DNA of 64,000 nucleotides from positions 48,161,408 to 48,225,407 of the forward strand of contig NC_043978.1 in the NCBI RefSeq assembly GCF_902148855.1, written 5' to 3'. Below, piece by piece: positions 11,635 through 21,465 of this stretch. Below the pieces are notes generated by a model, which ran no database searches, was not told where the DNA came from, and saw only the letters and a list, made by a program, of their open reading frames with translations. How positions within the stretch are numbered: position 1 is the first letter of the stretch; the number at the start of each line of letters is the position of its first letter. This stretch comes from Sphaeramia orbicularis (taxonomy: Eukaryota > Chordata > Actinopteri > Kurtiformes > Apogonidae). The translations under genes and the position numbers were made by a program.

Positions 11635-11710
11635 CTAGAAATTTCAGGCGACCCCATTTGAATTCCTGGTGACCCTATTTGGGGTCCTGACCCCAAAGTT
11701 GAAAACGCTG

Positions 11711-12349
11711 AATTAAACTAAACTATAATGAAACAAACCCCGCCCCTCGCACTTATTGTAACTTATTTTGGCATCGATCCAACTGATGTCATCATGTCTA
11801 TGTTGTGTTGATGTCAGCATATCAATTGCCTTTATATGTGCCAAGTCTGAAGTAATTGAAACAAAATTGATGTTTTTATAGACGTGACATTTTTGCCATT
11901 ATAAGTAAATGGGAAGAAAAAATTTTAAAGTTTATAAAAAATTTTTAACTTTGACCCACTTTTCCCAAATGTTATGGCATCTATTCTGGGTCACTGGCAA
12001 TCTATAAACCCAATTTGGTATGAATTCCACCAATAGTTTGCTGCTACAGACATGTGAAATTTCACCCAAAAAAATCATTATCATTGTTTTTTTTTCATGC
12101 CTAAAGAGGAATTAAAACACTCAGGAAAAAAATCTTGGCTAAGGTTTTCATAATTCGTGCATCAAAGGGTTAATACTGCCCATTGGTTTATAATGGCACA
12201 TATTTCAAAGTGCTATAACTTGAAAACAGTTGAAGATTATTGATATAATTACTATTGGCAATAGATAGGAATTCACATATGGGCTTTCATTTGGTGCCAT
12301 GACCTTTGACCTTGAATGACTTTGAAAGGTCACACAAATGTCAATTGTC
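11711..12349. repeat. Unassigned interspersed repeat
   Basis: The passages ACAAACCCCGCCCC (near 11735) and TTTGACCCACTTTTCCCAA (near 11950) recur in reverse complement at about 33370-33525 (AAAGTAGGTCAAAG, AGGGGTGGGGTTTG). Two distant copies in opposite orientations imply a dispersed element. I cannot define its ends or class. No coding sequence is seen. Confidence 0.45.
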
Positions 12350-12353
12350 TTAA

Positions 12354-13243
12354 ACCCTTTCATGTATGAATTATGAGAGCCTTAATCAAGATTTCTTTTC
12401 CTGAGTGTTTTTATTCCTCAAGGCATTAATAAAACAATGCGATTGAAATTGTTTTTATGAACCCGTTTTCATGGACTTGCAAAAATGTTCACTCAGCTGG
12501 ACACCATGCATTTAATTTTTGAAGCAAAGAAACGTATTTACTGATAAACTGTGTGAAAACTATGAAATGAAAACATTTTTAATGCAGCTAATCTGATGTT
12601 TTGTCACATTTTAACATATACTAATACTAGACATTACTCACTTCATGGAGATAGTATGCAAAAAAAAAAAAAAAAAAACCCACAAAAACCTCTTAATTAC
12701 ACTTTAATAACAATAACAAGCAACTGATTTACACTCAAAACATGTTAGTGCAGATCAGGTTTATCAAGAACAGTAAAGTTACAGTGACAGTATGAATTGC
12801 AGTGTATGGGATGGTGCATGCACTGCAAAAATCTAAATCTTACCAAGTGTATTTTTCTCATTTCTCGTCAAAATATTTCATCACACTTAAAATAAGACAT
12901 AATCACCTAAAGAAGAACATTTTTTTTTTAATTCAAGCAAAAAAAAATCTGCCAATGGAACAAGTGAAAATTATCTTGGTAAGATTACTTGAAATAAAAT
13001 TTTGCAGATCTGTTGTTTATAAATCAGTTCTTATATCTCACTGAAAAGTTCCTCTTTAGGTAATTCTGTCTTATTTCAAGTGTGATGAGATATTTGGAGT
13101 AGAAATGAGAAAAAACACTTGGTCGGAGTTAGATTTTTGTAGTGTGAGCATCCACTGTGTTGGCTGATATGGAACGAAAACAAAAATCCACGAATATACA
13201 AGAGAACAGCTGTCCACTGTAGTGACCACTATGCATGAAAGGG
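12354..13243 (-). mobile_element. piggyBac-like MITE, family D, carrying a CACTG element
   Basis: It is flanked by TTAA (12350-12353 and 13244-13247), with ends ACCCTTTCATGTATGA and TATGCATGAAAGGG. The body matches the complete family D copy at 29689-30206 in reverse. A 324-bp CACTG element interrupts it at 12821-13144. Confidence 0.8.
12821..13144. mobile_element. CACTG-ended element (CACTGCAAAAATC family)
   Basis: The left end is CACTGCAAAAATCTAAATC, and the right end is its approximate reverse complement ending TTTTTGTAGTG. Both flanks are TG (12819-12820, 13145-13146). Removing the element and one TG restores the family D sequence found in other copies, so the 2-bp duplication is real. 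CACT(A/G) ends with a 2-3 bp duplication fit the CACTA/EnSpm superfamily. Fragments of the same family lie at 37242-37327 and 50715-50953. No coding sequence is present. Confidence 0.75.
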
Positions 13244-13247
13244 TTAA

Positions 13248-13765
13248 ATATGCCGTTGGACTGCAGGACCCTTGATCCTATTTTTTACCTATGGGATTTT
13301 TTGGCAAATGGTCAAGACCTGTCTAATTACAGTAAAAAAAAAAAAAAAAAACTGAACTAATGGGGCCATCACAATAAGTTTAACCCAGTTCAATCAATGT
13401 CCACTGTTCCTGATCCTCCCCTGCATCAGGTCAGCTTTCTCTTGGTTTCAGACGCTCTCCTTGGAACATGTTCTGAAACTGGTGGGAAATGTCAGGAGTG
13501 TAAAAGGTTGCCAACAATCACGGAAGCTCAGCCCGGGCGTCTCGAAGTGCCACCCTCGTGAAGCGTCCAGCTGTTAATGGTCGGTGTGGAGGAAGTAATG
13601 AAAAGGTCAGTATGGAATTAGAAAAAGTAGGGATCACCTTAGAGGATATGTATTTGAAGGTCATGTGGGGTACAGCTGGACAGTGTGAACTAACTTTAAA
13701 AGAGGGAACAATCGCAAGAGAGAGCCAGATACTGACATGAGTATGCATCTGCAGGTAATGTCATC
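13248..13765. other. Unassigned non-coding stretch
   Basis: No gene or delimitable repeat is visible. An A-run lies at 13334-13350. Two open frames of 60 and 76 codons overlap on opposite strands at 13518-13748; neither resembles a known protein. Confidence 0.35.
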
Positions 13766-13769
13766 TTAA

Positions 13770-14013
13770 CCCATAAAGATCCAAAACTTCCAACACTGAC
13801 CAAAAGCATCTACTGATCTAAACTGTTTAATATCTGTTGATCCACTAATTCTATTAATAGATGTAAATAATTGGTGTAAAATATAGTTTGTCATCTTCTC
13901 ATGGTCATCAGATATGACCCATTTGGATGTTCAGAGGCTCCGTAGTTACCATGGAAACACCGTCATCTTCTATAACATTGATTCACCAGTAAAACCCATG
14001 GAGTTGGATCAAT
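13770..14013 (+). mobile_element. piggyBac-like MITE, family A, 5' half
   Basis: It begins at TTAA (13766-13769) with CCCATAAAGATCCA. It then follows the family A order (GATATGACCCATTTGGATG, GGTTTTACTGG reversed as CCAGTAAAACCCATGG) and stops near GTTGGATCAATGA. The 3' half is missing. Confidence 0.65.
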
Positions 14014-14154
14014 GAATGAAATCACAGCAAATGGAATAAAGTTTGACCAATGAAATGAAAATAAAAAAGCATTTGAGTTGATGTAGTAAAGCATTATGTG
14101 AGCCAATCATTCAAGAATTTCCATTAAACTCTACTTATATTTTGCAAATGTTAA

Positions 14155-14576
14155 CCCTGAAAGACTATGAACTATTTTTGTGGCACTTTCCTTTTTTTTT
14201 TCCTTTACATTTCACTTTCCTTTTGTGATTTATCAGCATTTGCTATGATATTATCTCCATTTACTGACCATGTAGATGTTCAGAATAGCTCAGTGTTAAT
14301 TCAGATGTTATTATATCAGAAAATTAGGGGGAAAAAATGACTATTTTAGCAACACCTATCATTTACTGAATGTAAAAACAAACACTGTCATTAGTCAAAC
14401 ATGAGTTTTATTAGTGACTACAGAGCCTCTGAAATCCACATAAGACACATTTGATGGGAAATTACATTTTACCTCAATTATTTACATGTATTGATAGGAT
14501 TAGTGGTTCTGAAGTTATTAAATATTTTATGTCAGTAGATGCTTTTGGTCTCCAGTGACTGTTTCAGTCTATTAGA
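14155..14576 (-). mobile_element. piggyBac-like MITE, family A, diverged copy
   Basis: It starts after TTAA (14151-14154) and runs in reverse family A order, ending with GATGCTTTTGGTCTCCAGTGACTG. It is more diverged than its neighbours and lacks a clear right-hand TTAA, so it is probably an older insertion. Confidence 0.55.
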
Positions 14577-14637
14577 GTTACACTGTTTTGCTAAAACGCC
14601 AACAAGAACTTACATAAACTGCCCTGTCACACTTTAA

Positions 14638-14985
14638 CCCTTTATAAGAGACTCACTGAAATACTCTGAAATTCCAAATTTCAACCTTAGTGTGTTACTG
14701 GACATCATCATCTACCTCCTCGTCGGTTGGCGTGACAACAGTCTCCCTCCTCTTGCCATAAAACATCAGAGCAGCACTTGATAAAACAACTCTTATAAGC
14801 TCATAAACTGACAAAAATCACTCATATTCACTATTTACAGCTTCAAAATGTCCATAACATCTCTCTGAATCACTGTATAATGTTGTAAAAACCAAAATGC
14901 TTCTTGACCTCACTGAGGCACAGGACTGGCCCCATATTTAATGTTTGCGGAAATGACAAAAAATAGTCACTTGGCTGATAAAGAG
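14638..14985 (+). mobile_element. piggyBac-like MITE, family C, complete
   Basis: It is bounded by TTAA at 14634-14637 and 14986-14989. It starts CCCTTTATAAGAGAC and ends GGCTGATAAAGAG, a short imperfect inverted repeat. Copy 51014-51342 is the same element reversed, and its interior (near GGCCCCAT and AGGCACAGGACTGG) is well kept between the two. It shares its right TTAA with the next element. Confidence 0.7.
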
Positions 14986-14989
14986 TTAA

Positions 14990-15538
14990 CCCATGAAGAC
15001 CCAGTGCTAATTTTGTGGTAGTTCCCAAATGAATTTTTCTACATTTCTTAACTAATTTATTACAAAATTAAATAAATAAAATTAAATAAATAAATAAATA
15101 ATTCATTCTCTGTATTTTGCCTTTTTTGGTGTAAATCATGTATTTTCCTACATTTAAGTCACAGATCATGTAGATGAATAAGAAAAGTCAGAGTAAATTC
15201 AAAGTTGATTATCAAAACAGAGAAAAATGAAGAAAAAGTTACTTTTTCAGCAAAGATATTGTTAACTGAATGTAAAACCCTGTCCATCCACTGTCATCGA
15301 TCCAACTCCATGGATTTTACTGGTGAATCAATGTTGTAGAAGACGACAGTGTTTCCACGGTAACTACGGAGCCTGTGAACGTTCAAATGGGTCATATCTG
15401 ATGACCATGAAAAGATGACAAACTGTATTTTACACCAATTATTTACATGTATTGATAGGATTAGTGGATCAACAGGTATTAAACAGTTTAGATGAATAGA
15501 TGCTTTTGGTTGCCAGTGGCTGTTTGGGTTTTTAGGGG
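14990..15538 (-). mobile_element. piggyBac-like MITE, family A, complete
   Basis: TTAA flanks are at 14986-14989 and 15539-15542. The left end is CCCATGAAGACCCAGTG, and the right end GCTGTTTGGGTTTTTAGGGG. It is 549 bp with no interruption, so it is a good reference for the empty sites of the split copies at 7603-9489, 18214-21465 and 61863-62917. It abuts the family C element through a single shared TTAA. Confidence 0.8.
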
Positions 15539-15579
15539 TTAAGTGAACTCTGGACAGTGGTATCTATGAACGTTAGTAA

Positions 15580-15800
15580 GATTCAGATATTCAAAGCATT
15601 TATTGTCATGTGTCATCAGTAAAGAAACAGGTTTCCGATGAAATGAAAATCTTACTTTGCCGTCCACACTAAATGCCAAGAGAATTTAACATGTATAAAA
15701 TACAGTTTAAGAAAATTGAAACAAATAAAACAAAGTAGCATTTAAGGATGTAATTCAAAGAGAATGAGCATCAAACTATAAAACTACATAAAAATATAAA
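15580..15800 (-). mobile_element. LINE 3' end fragment
   Basis: GATTCAGATATTCAAAGC then TTTATTGTCATGTG, followed by GAAAATCTTACTTTGC, mirrors the fragment at 10052-10157. It is the 3' untranslated end of a non-LTR retrotransposon on the minus strand. No reading frame remains. Confidence 0.45.
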
Positions 15801-15884
15801 CTACTATTACTAAGTAATATATTTACATACATGTGCCATGTATGAGTAATTGTGAAAACTGTCAGAGATAGATGGATTGATGAT

Positions 15885-16170
15885 AATAATATAATAATAA
15901 TATATAATAATAATAATAATAATAATAATCCTACTATAATGCACATTTCTGTGTTCTGTGTTCAGTGTGTTTGTCTGGCGCGTGTTTGTCTGACACGTGT
16001 GTGTCTGATCAATGTCCCGATGTTGCAGCACAGGAGGGTGTACAGGTACAATGCCGCTGTTGCACCAAGGGAGGGCGCTATTGTACAATGGCACCACAGG
16101 TACAATGCTGCTAGTAATAATGATAATAATAATAATAATAATAATATATAATAATAATATAATAATAATA
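15885..16170. repeat. Two (AAT)n-type microsatellites around a short unique segment
   Basis: Triplet tracts of AAT/ATA lie at about 15885-15930 and 16120-16170. Between them is about 190 bp that twice repeats GGTACAATG-type words. Long frames on both strands here are made of these triplets and are not genes. Confidence 0.7.
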
Positions 16171-16181
16171 ACAACAACACA

Positions 16182-16616
16182 CACTGGTCAACAACAAATT
16201 TATTTTTTAAGTTTTTGAGCTGATTTAGGATAATTTGGTGTGCTGAATCCAAAAATCACATTAATTTTGCTCAATCAGGTCAACTTTCTGAACTATGCTA
16301 CATATTGGCTTTTAACATTTTTGCTTACATTTATGGGCATTTTCACATCATATGATACAAAATTCTTTCATATTTCTTGTAATAAACGAGTTCTGAAGAT
16401 TTTACTTTTGCCAATTTATGATTGTTTTTTTTTTTAATATTACAGGTGAATGAAATGGCTTCGACTAGAAGATCTTGCAAAAATAAGCCTGACGTATTCA
16501 GCCAAAAAACCTGACCTGATTGAGAAAAATTTTTTGGATTTAGCGGTGCAAAATGGTCCTAATTCAGTTGAAAAAACCTAGACAACTTGCAAAAAACATT
16601 TTTTTGTAACCCAGTG
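16182..16616 (+). mobile_element. CACTGG-ended element, copy with internal deletion
   Basis: It starts CACTGGTCAACAACAAATT and ends TTTTTTGTAACCCAGTG, parallel to the fuller copy at 53057-53636. It keeps the T-rich tract, AG and GTGAATGAAATGGCTTCGAC start region seen there. It then jumps to AGCCAAAAAACCTGACC, so about 120 bp of the peptide-coding part is missing. Confidence 0.7.
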
Positions 16617-18209
16617 TAATAAATGTGAAATTATTTCTAATAAAATGGCAACTGTTGCAGGAGTTGGTCAGTTCATCATGTAACAGGAGCTTATTCTGAT
16701 GCTGACACTTTGTATGATGTTCAGTCTCATTACTCTCTGTACCGAGGTCTGAAACATCTTCACCATGGAACCTTTTTCATTATACAGTAAATAGGAACAT
16801 TTTTACGCTTGTACATGGTGTGCTGTAACGCTGTGTATATGCATTCAATGTGGCCAAGTAACTCAGCGTGACTTGTGAAAATGAATCTTCTGTGTAGACT
16901 GTAGAGAACGCAGTTATTAGTTTCCATTGCTGAACTTAATAAAACTTTCTGTTTTTAAAATGGATCCGCGCTTAAACTCAAAGGACCCTTCATTTTTTTT
17001 AAAACCAGAGATTAGATGGATTTGTTCGTGCTATTTACATTTGGACTTCAAATACTGACAGATTATGTTTCTTAAACCGAACATCTTGTAATTTTAATGT
17101 TTGGCAAATCAGATGGTGATATTTGCTGCTGATCTTTGTTTGAAAAACACCAATGGGAATTATTCGAAAGGTAATTTGTGTAAATGTCTAGCGGTACAGT
17201 TTCTATTCATAGGACTATGTGAGCGCTTGTCTGGGTTTGGAACAAGTGGTGAATAAAAACAAGGTCAGATAAGACACAGTGGACTGAGGTACAGTAGGTA
17301 AACTCCTAATGAACTCGGTGCTTAATGCAGATCTGTACTATGTGATTAGAGCATTAACGGAGATGCAGCAGGCTTAGCTGTGAAGAGGTAACGTGAAGGT
17401 GAACCACAGATAAAGAAGGGAAAGGGGAGGGGGATGCAACAGGGGGAAAAAAAAAAAAAAAAAAGCATGAGATGTAAGAAGAGAAGAGCAGCATGTAGAG
17501 GAGAAGGAGGAATCAGAAGGAGTGACTTTTAGACCAAGGCCAAAAGGAGACCGCAGAAGTTCAGACGCTAAATTACCATGTGTTTGATTCGTATAGAGCG
17601 CCTCTAGAGAAAACCGCTATAGTTCAAACGCGAGTGAAAACACAAGCTCGTCAAACAACAGATTAGGGGAAAAACAAAACTTTCAAGCCGAGCCCGTGGC
17701 CCCCAGAGGTAATCAGGTCTGAAGCTGCTGAAATATTTACTATAGGTTTTATTCACGCAAAACACAACATTCGATTCGCATAAATATCAACCGATCATAC
17801 ATTGATATGACATTTGTGTATAAATTCTACACTTAACAAGTTGTTTTTTTCTCGTACTTTTTCCAGCAAAACATGTGAATGTGCACTCCCCAGTCCCTGT
17901 GCTTTATAAATCATTCTTGACTTTGCAATTGTATGTAAGATCATGATGTAAAATAACACATCAGCAGCCCAATTATGCAACTATTGTTTTGTAAGTGCAA
18001 ATTTACAAGATATTTTATTATAAAAATAAAAAGGAAGAAAAACCCTAAGTATTGATGGCTTAGACCTCATCTGCGCTGATTTAAGTACTGCACTCAATCA
18101 GATTTAATTTAACATTGTCATTTCAGTTTTGTTTTAAATCAGAGCCCTAATAATCTGTCCAGGAAAACTTATTTTCATTGATGACTTTGTGTCTGAAATG
18201 CTTACGTCA
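16617..18209. other. Mostly unique non-coding DNA
   Basis: No gene is recognised. The sequence lacks the window's repeat families apart from an A-run at 17450-17464. Balanced, varied sequence (for example 17250-17400 and 17560-17980) makes it a candidate for conserved non-coding DNA, but conservation cannot be judged from one genome. Confidence 0.4.
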
Positions 18210-18423
18210 TTAACCCATAGAGACCCAAACAGCCACTTGGGACCAAAATTATCTACTGATAAAAATATTTAAGAACTTCCGAAAGACTAAGGCCCAATCC
18301 CAATTTACCCCTTGGCCCCTCCCCCTCCATTTTGCGCATTTGAGTGAAGGGGTGTCCCGATTCTCGATGAATCGCAGGGGAAAGGCTGTTTGGTCCCCCA
18401 AACAGAGATTTTTCAGGACTGCA

Positions 18424-19228
18424 CACTGTAAGCCCGGACTTTGTATTTACTAAAATGATTTAATTATAATGTACTTAAATGATTTAAGTTTTATTACATT
18501 ACTATAAAATGTTAAGTATATTCTACTAATTTGTAGACATAGTCGAAAGTACGAAAAAGTTTAAGTTGAATGGAATTAAATCACTAAGTTTTAGTCATAA
18601 CAACACCACTTATCTCCGCATTGCATTGTGGGTATTGGGCATGTTGTTGAAAATGTGTTCTTTTTCTGTGCAGGGGTTTCAGCAGGGTTGTGGTGTTAGT
18701 GTTAATTTGGACTTAATGTGTGTATGGCAGTGTTATGGCCTTTTTGTGTTTGTTTTTTGTAGAGCTGCACCATGAGTGAGAGCCATAGGAAGAACTATGG
18801 CTTTACTGTTCATCTAGAACAGATTTTTTTTTAAATGAAATCTTTATGCCTCACCAAACTAAAGCACTTCCTGTTCTAGTAATTACACTGAGTTTATCTC
18901 CTGCTTAACTTCCATACACGCTGCAATATATTAAGTTGAATAATTCATAAAGCAATTTGTATCGCAAAGATTTTAATTTAAGTCAACTCAGAATGAGGCC
19001 AATGCACTGATGTATTAAGTTAGTAATTATCTGAAGCAATTGACATTGCAACAAATTTGAAGTTAAATTAACTTAGCATTAAGTGTGTTGTACTTAAAAT
19101 AGCATTTCCATTCAAATCAAGCATTTAAGTTTAAACACTCAAGTTTTCATTACTCGTTACTTAATTTTTTAAGGTAACCGGTTTACTCAAATTTTTTAAA
19201 TAAACTCAACTTATCCGGTATTACAGTG
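18424..19228 (+). mobile_element. CACTG-ended element (CACTGTAAGCC family), complete
   Basis: Ends are CACTGTAAGCCCGGA and the reverse complement of CACTGTAATACCGGATAAG. Flanks are CA on both sides, consistent with a 2-bp duplication. Its left 400 bp matches 38640-38830 in reverse (AACATGCCCAATACCCACAA and reverse). A 69-codon frame at 18566-18775 has no recognisable motif. Confidence 0.7.
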
Positions 19229-19499
19229 CATTACAAACGGAGCAGTATGAGAAACTTCTGTGACGGCACAACACTCGGCGTGGACCCAAATGCACAAGAC
19301 TCTCAAGGGTCAGTGGTAAAAAGGATTTATTTTAACAAATATACAAAAAGGCAAAAATGGACAAACAGAGGGAGGAAGCACAACGTGCCCATTAATAAAC
19401 TAAAAAAACCTAATGAACAAAAGGAGAAACACAACATGCTCTATACTAAACTAAAAACCTGATATACAAAACACATGGATCAAGATTCAAGATACTTAA

Positions 19500-20015
19500 C
19501 TCTTTCAGTGCCATGGGCCGATTAAATCGGCTTTACGAATACAACCTTTAAAGTGCCACGGGCCGATCAGATCGGCTTTGGAGAACACGCCATATTTGTG
19601 TACAAACAAACCATCCACCCCCATTTCTTTCTCACATTTCGATGACGTTCTTTCAAATCTTCTTGCAAATTACGATCAATAATGAATCGGCTGCGTCCGG
19701 TGCGTTTTGAATCTAAGTAGCAATCGGTCGGATGTTACCGAGCGGTTTTTGACCAAGGAAGAGCTCGCGTTTCATTTTCTGCTTGGGAAATTTTATGAAT
19801 GAATTTATGAATGAAATCATATGCAAATTAGATGGCCATTTTGTAGTAATATCGTAAACACAGCGATCTGTCAAAACAGTCCCATCTGCTAGAAAATGAG
19901 TTCTGATGACGATTCAGACTTCGATTATAAAAACGACGCGAAATACTGAAAAACGACCAAATTCTGTGGCACTTTTAAGGCTTATTAGCCCCTTAACTGT
20001 CTGGCACCGAAAGAG
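19500..20015 (+). mobile_element. piggyBac-like element with CTCTTTCAGTGCCA ends
   Basis: TTAA lies on both sides (19496-19499, 20016-20019). Termini CTCTTTCAGTGCCA and the reverse complement of CTCTTTCGGTGCCA differ at one base. An internal direct repeat places GGGCCGATTAAATCGGCTTT next to GGGCCGATCAGATCGGCTTT. It contains a short acidic open frame at 19896-19949. Its GC-richer sequence and near-perfect ends suggest a younger insertion than families A-D. Confidence 0.8.
19896..19949 (+). pseudogene. Acidic 17-residue remnant, possible transposase start
   Basis: The frame reads MSSDDDSDFDYKNDAKY and then stops. Acidic, serine/aspartate-rich N-termini are usual in piggyBac transposases, and the host element is TTAA-flanked, so this may be the beginning of a deleted transposase gene. 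Nothing of the DDE domain follows. The match is only in composition, so the call is an inference. Confidence 0.35.
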
Positions 20016-20422
20016 TTAACAAAAGGAGTTCTTCTCTTGGGCACTGACAACAGACAGAGGGAGAGAGGAGAATATACAGGGGAAGGAGGAATCCCATTCA
20101 GGTGTGGGTAATCACAGGAGGAACATCAGGTGCAAACAATTTGGGAATTAGGGAAGACAATGACTAGACAGACAGTGAAGACAAAAACAGGAAGATGACC
20201 ACCACCACCAAAATAAAACAGGAAGAGACAAAACAAAAACCCTAAACTAAATCAACACAAACAACGACGCATGACAATTTCCCATAATTCTGTTCAAATC
20301 ATCGGCAACATGGAGGTAAACACAGCAAAAAAGTGCAGTAGTGTGACAAAAGAAACACACAAATGTACGCGCTTTCTTCGTAAAGTGATCGTCTGTTTAA
20401 ATATCTGTTTCACTCTTGTCTT

Positions 20423-20454
<32 letters not shown>

Positions 20455-21465
20455 CCTCTCTGGGGTTCAACTGTCTGTCTGCTGTGTACTATTGTTAGTC
20501 CTATGTTTTACATTTTCCTTGTCACGCCTGCTTTGCCAAAAAAAAGTTTAAAAATATGTTTGAAAAAAAAAGTCTGTTTCAATTTGTTATAGATCACATT
20601 TCTGCGGTTTATAGTTGATAGCTGCAAAAAGATGACCAAAGCCCATGGAACAGAGACGGTTACAGCTGCTGACGGCATGGGGAATTATATCGCAAACAAA
20701 GTTGTCGCATCTGTTTATAGCGGCATCGATGACTGCTGATGACGTAACAGGTCTGGAAGGGTTGTCCCATTTCATAGGGGAGTGTTTCAACCCCTACCCC
20801 TTGCAACGGGTGTCAAATGCAAGGGCCAAGGGGGAGGGCTAAAGGGAAGGGCTAAGGGGTGAATTGAGATTGGGCCTAATCTTATCAATACATGTAAATA
20901 TTTGGTGTAAAATACTTTGTTTTTGTTTTTTTTTTTCAATCAAAATTGCTGAAGAGAGTTGGGGGTACTTGGGTAAAAAGTAGATTTCAGGGACGACTCC
21001 ACTGTAAAAAGTTTGAGAACCACTTCACTAATCCTATCAATACATGTAAATAATTGGTATAAAATACAGTTTGTCATCTTTTCATGGTCATCAGATATGA
21101 CCCATTTGGAAGTTCAGAGGCTCCATAGTTACCGTGGAAACACCGTCATCTACAATACTGATTCACCAGTAAAACCCATGGAGTTGGATCAATGACAGTG
21201 GATGGACACACTGGGTTTTACATTCACTTATTGATATCGTTGCAGTAAAAGTCTCATTTTCTTCAGTTTACTCTGTTAATGACATAACAACCCACAGTTT
21301 TTAACCTGAGCTTTAATAAACATGGACATAATCAGTAAATTAAATGAAATTGAAAAAATGCAAATTACAGAGGACAATATTATAATAAATGGAGATAAAT
21401 CACTTAAAAAAGGTTAAATAGAGAGAAAAAATCATTTGGGAACAGACACAAAAGTAGCACTGAGT

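Larger units (their letters stand above)
10158..11710 (+). mobile_element. hAT-type element (CAGTGGTTCCCAACC family) carrying two nested elements
   Basis: The left end is CAGTGGTTCCCAACC, and the right end GTTGAAAACGCTG. The 8-mers AATTAAAT (10150-10157) and AATTAAAC (11711-11718) match at 7 of 8. The terminal sequences match the simple copy at 3216-3785. Relative to that copy, about 990 bp is inserted near the right end (10643-11634), and that insert itself holds a mariner derivative. Confidence 0.85.
19231..20276. repeat. Unassigned teleost repeat, related to 1-607
   Basis: It opens with TGTGACGGCACAACACTCGG and a GTGGACCCAAATGCAC block, then runs A/G-rich to AATAAAACAGGAAGAGAC and GACGCATGACAA. 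The wording is common in fish genomes, but I cannot fix its class; a long terminal repeat and a DNA element are both conceivable. It has no protein. A TTAA element is inserted at 19500-20015. Confidence 0.45.
18291..20876. mobile_element. PIF/Harbinger-like element, 2.6 kb, with nested insertions
   Basis: The left end GGCCCAATCCCAATTTACCC and the right end, reverse-complemented as GGCCCAATCTCAATTCACCC, agree at about 25 of 28 bases. TAA flanks both sides (18288-18290, 20877-20879), the 3-bp TWA duplication typical of PIF/Harbinger. Inside are a CACTG element (18424-19228), an unassigned repeat (19231-20276) and a TTAA element within that. I see no nuclease or Myb-like gene, so it is non-autonomous. 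Confidence 0.75.
18214..21465 (+). mobile_element. piggyBac-like MITE, family A, split by a Harbinger-like element
   Basis: The left part (18214-18290) begins after TTAA (18210-18213) with CCCATAGAGACCCAAAC. The rest resumes at 20877 and runs to about 21465, reaching the GTAGCACTGAGTC words close to the 3' end. The family A word ATCAATACATGTAAAT appears twice, at 20884 and 21037, with about 110 bp between, so there was a second small insertion or a duplication. Confidence 0.65.

Noticed and set aside
15810-16252. Open frames up to 124 codons around AAT microsatellites
   Set aside because: The translations are runs of Ile/Asn/Tyr from triplet repeats, open on both strands.
16439-16500. A splice acceptor with an ATG at 16455 considered as a host exon
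   Set aside because: It belongs to the internally deleted CACTGG element at 16182-16616, identical to the one at 53322.
20880-21075. Duplicated ATCAATACATGTAAAT words considered as a target duplication of a retroelement
   Set aside because: The 110 bp between them has no clear element ends except a possible GTTTGAGAACCAC hAT tail; a local duplication explains it as well.
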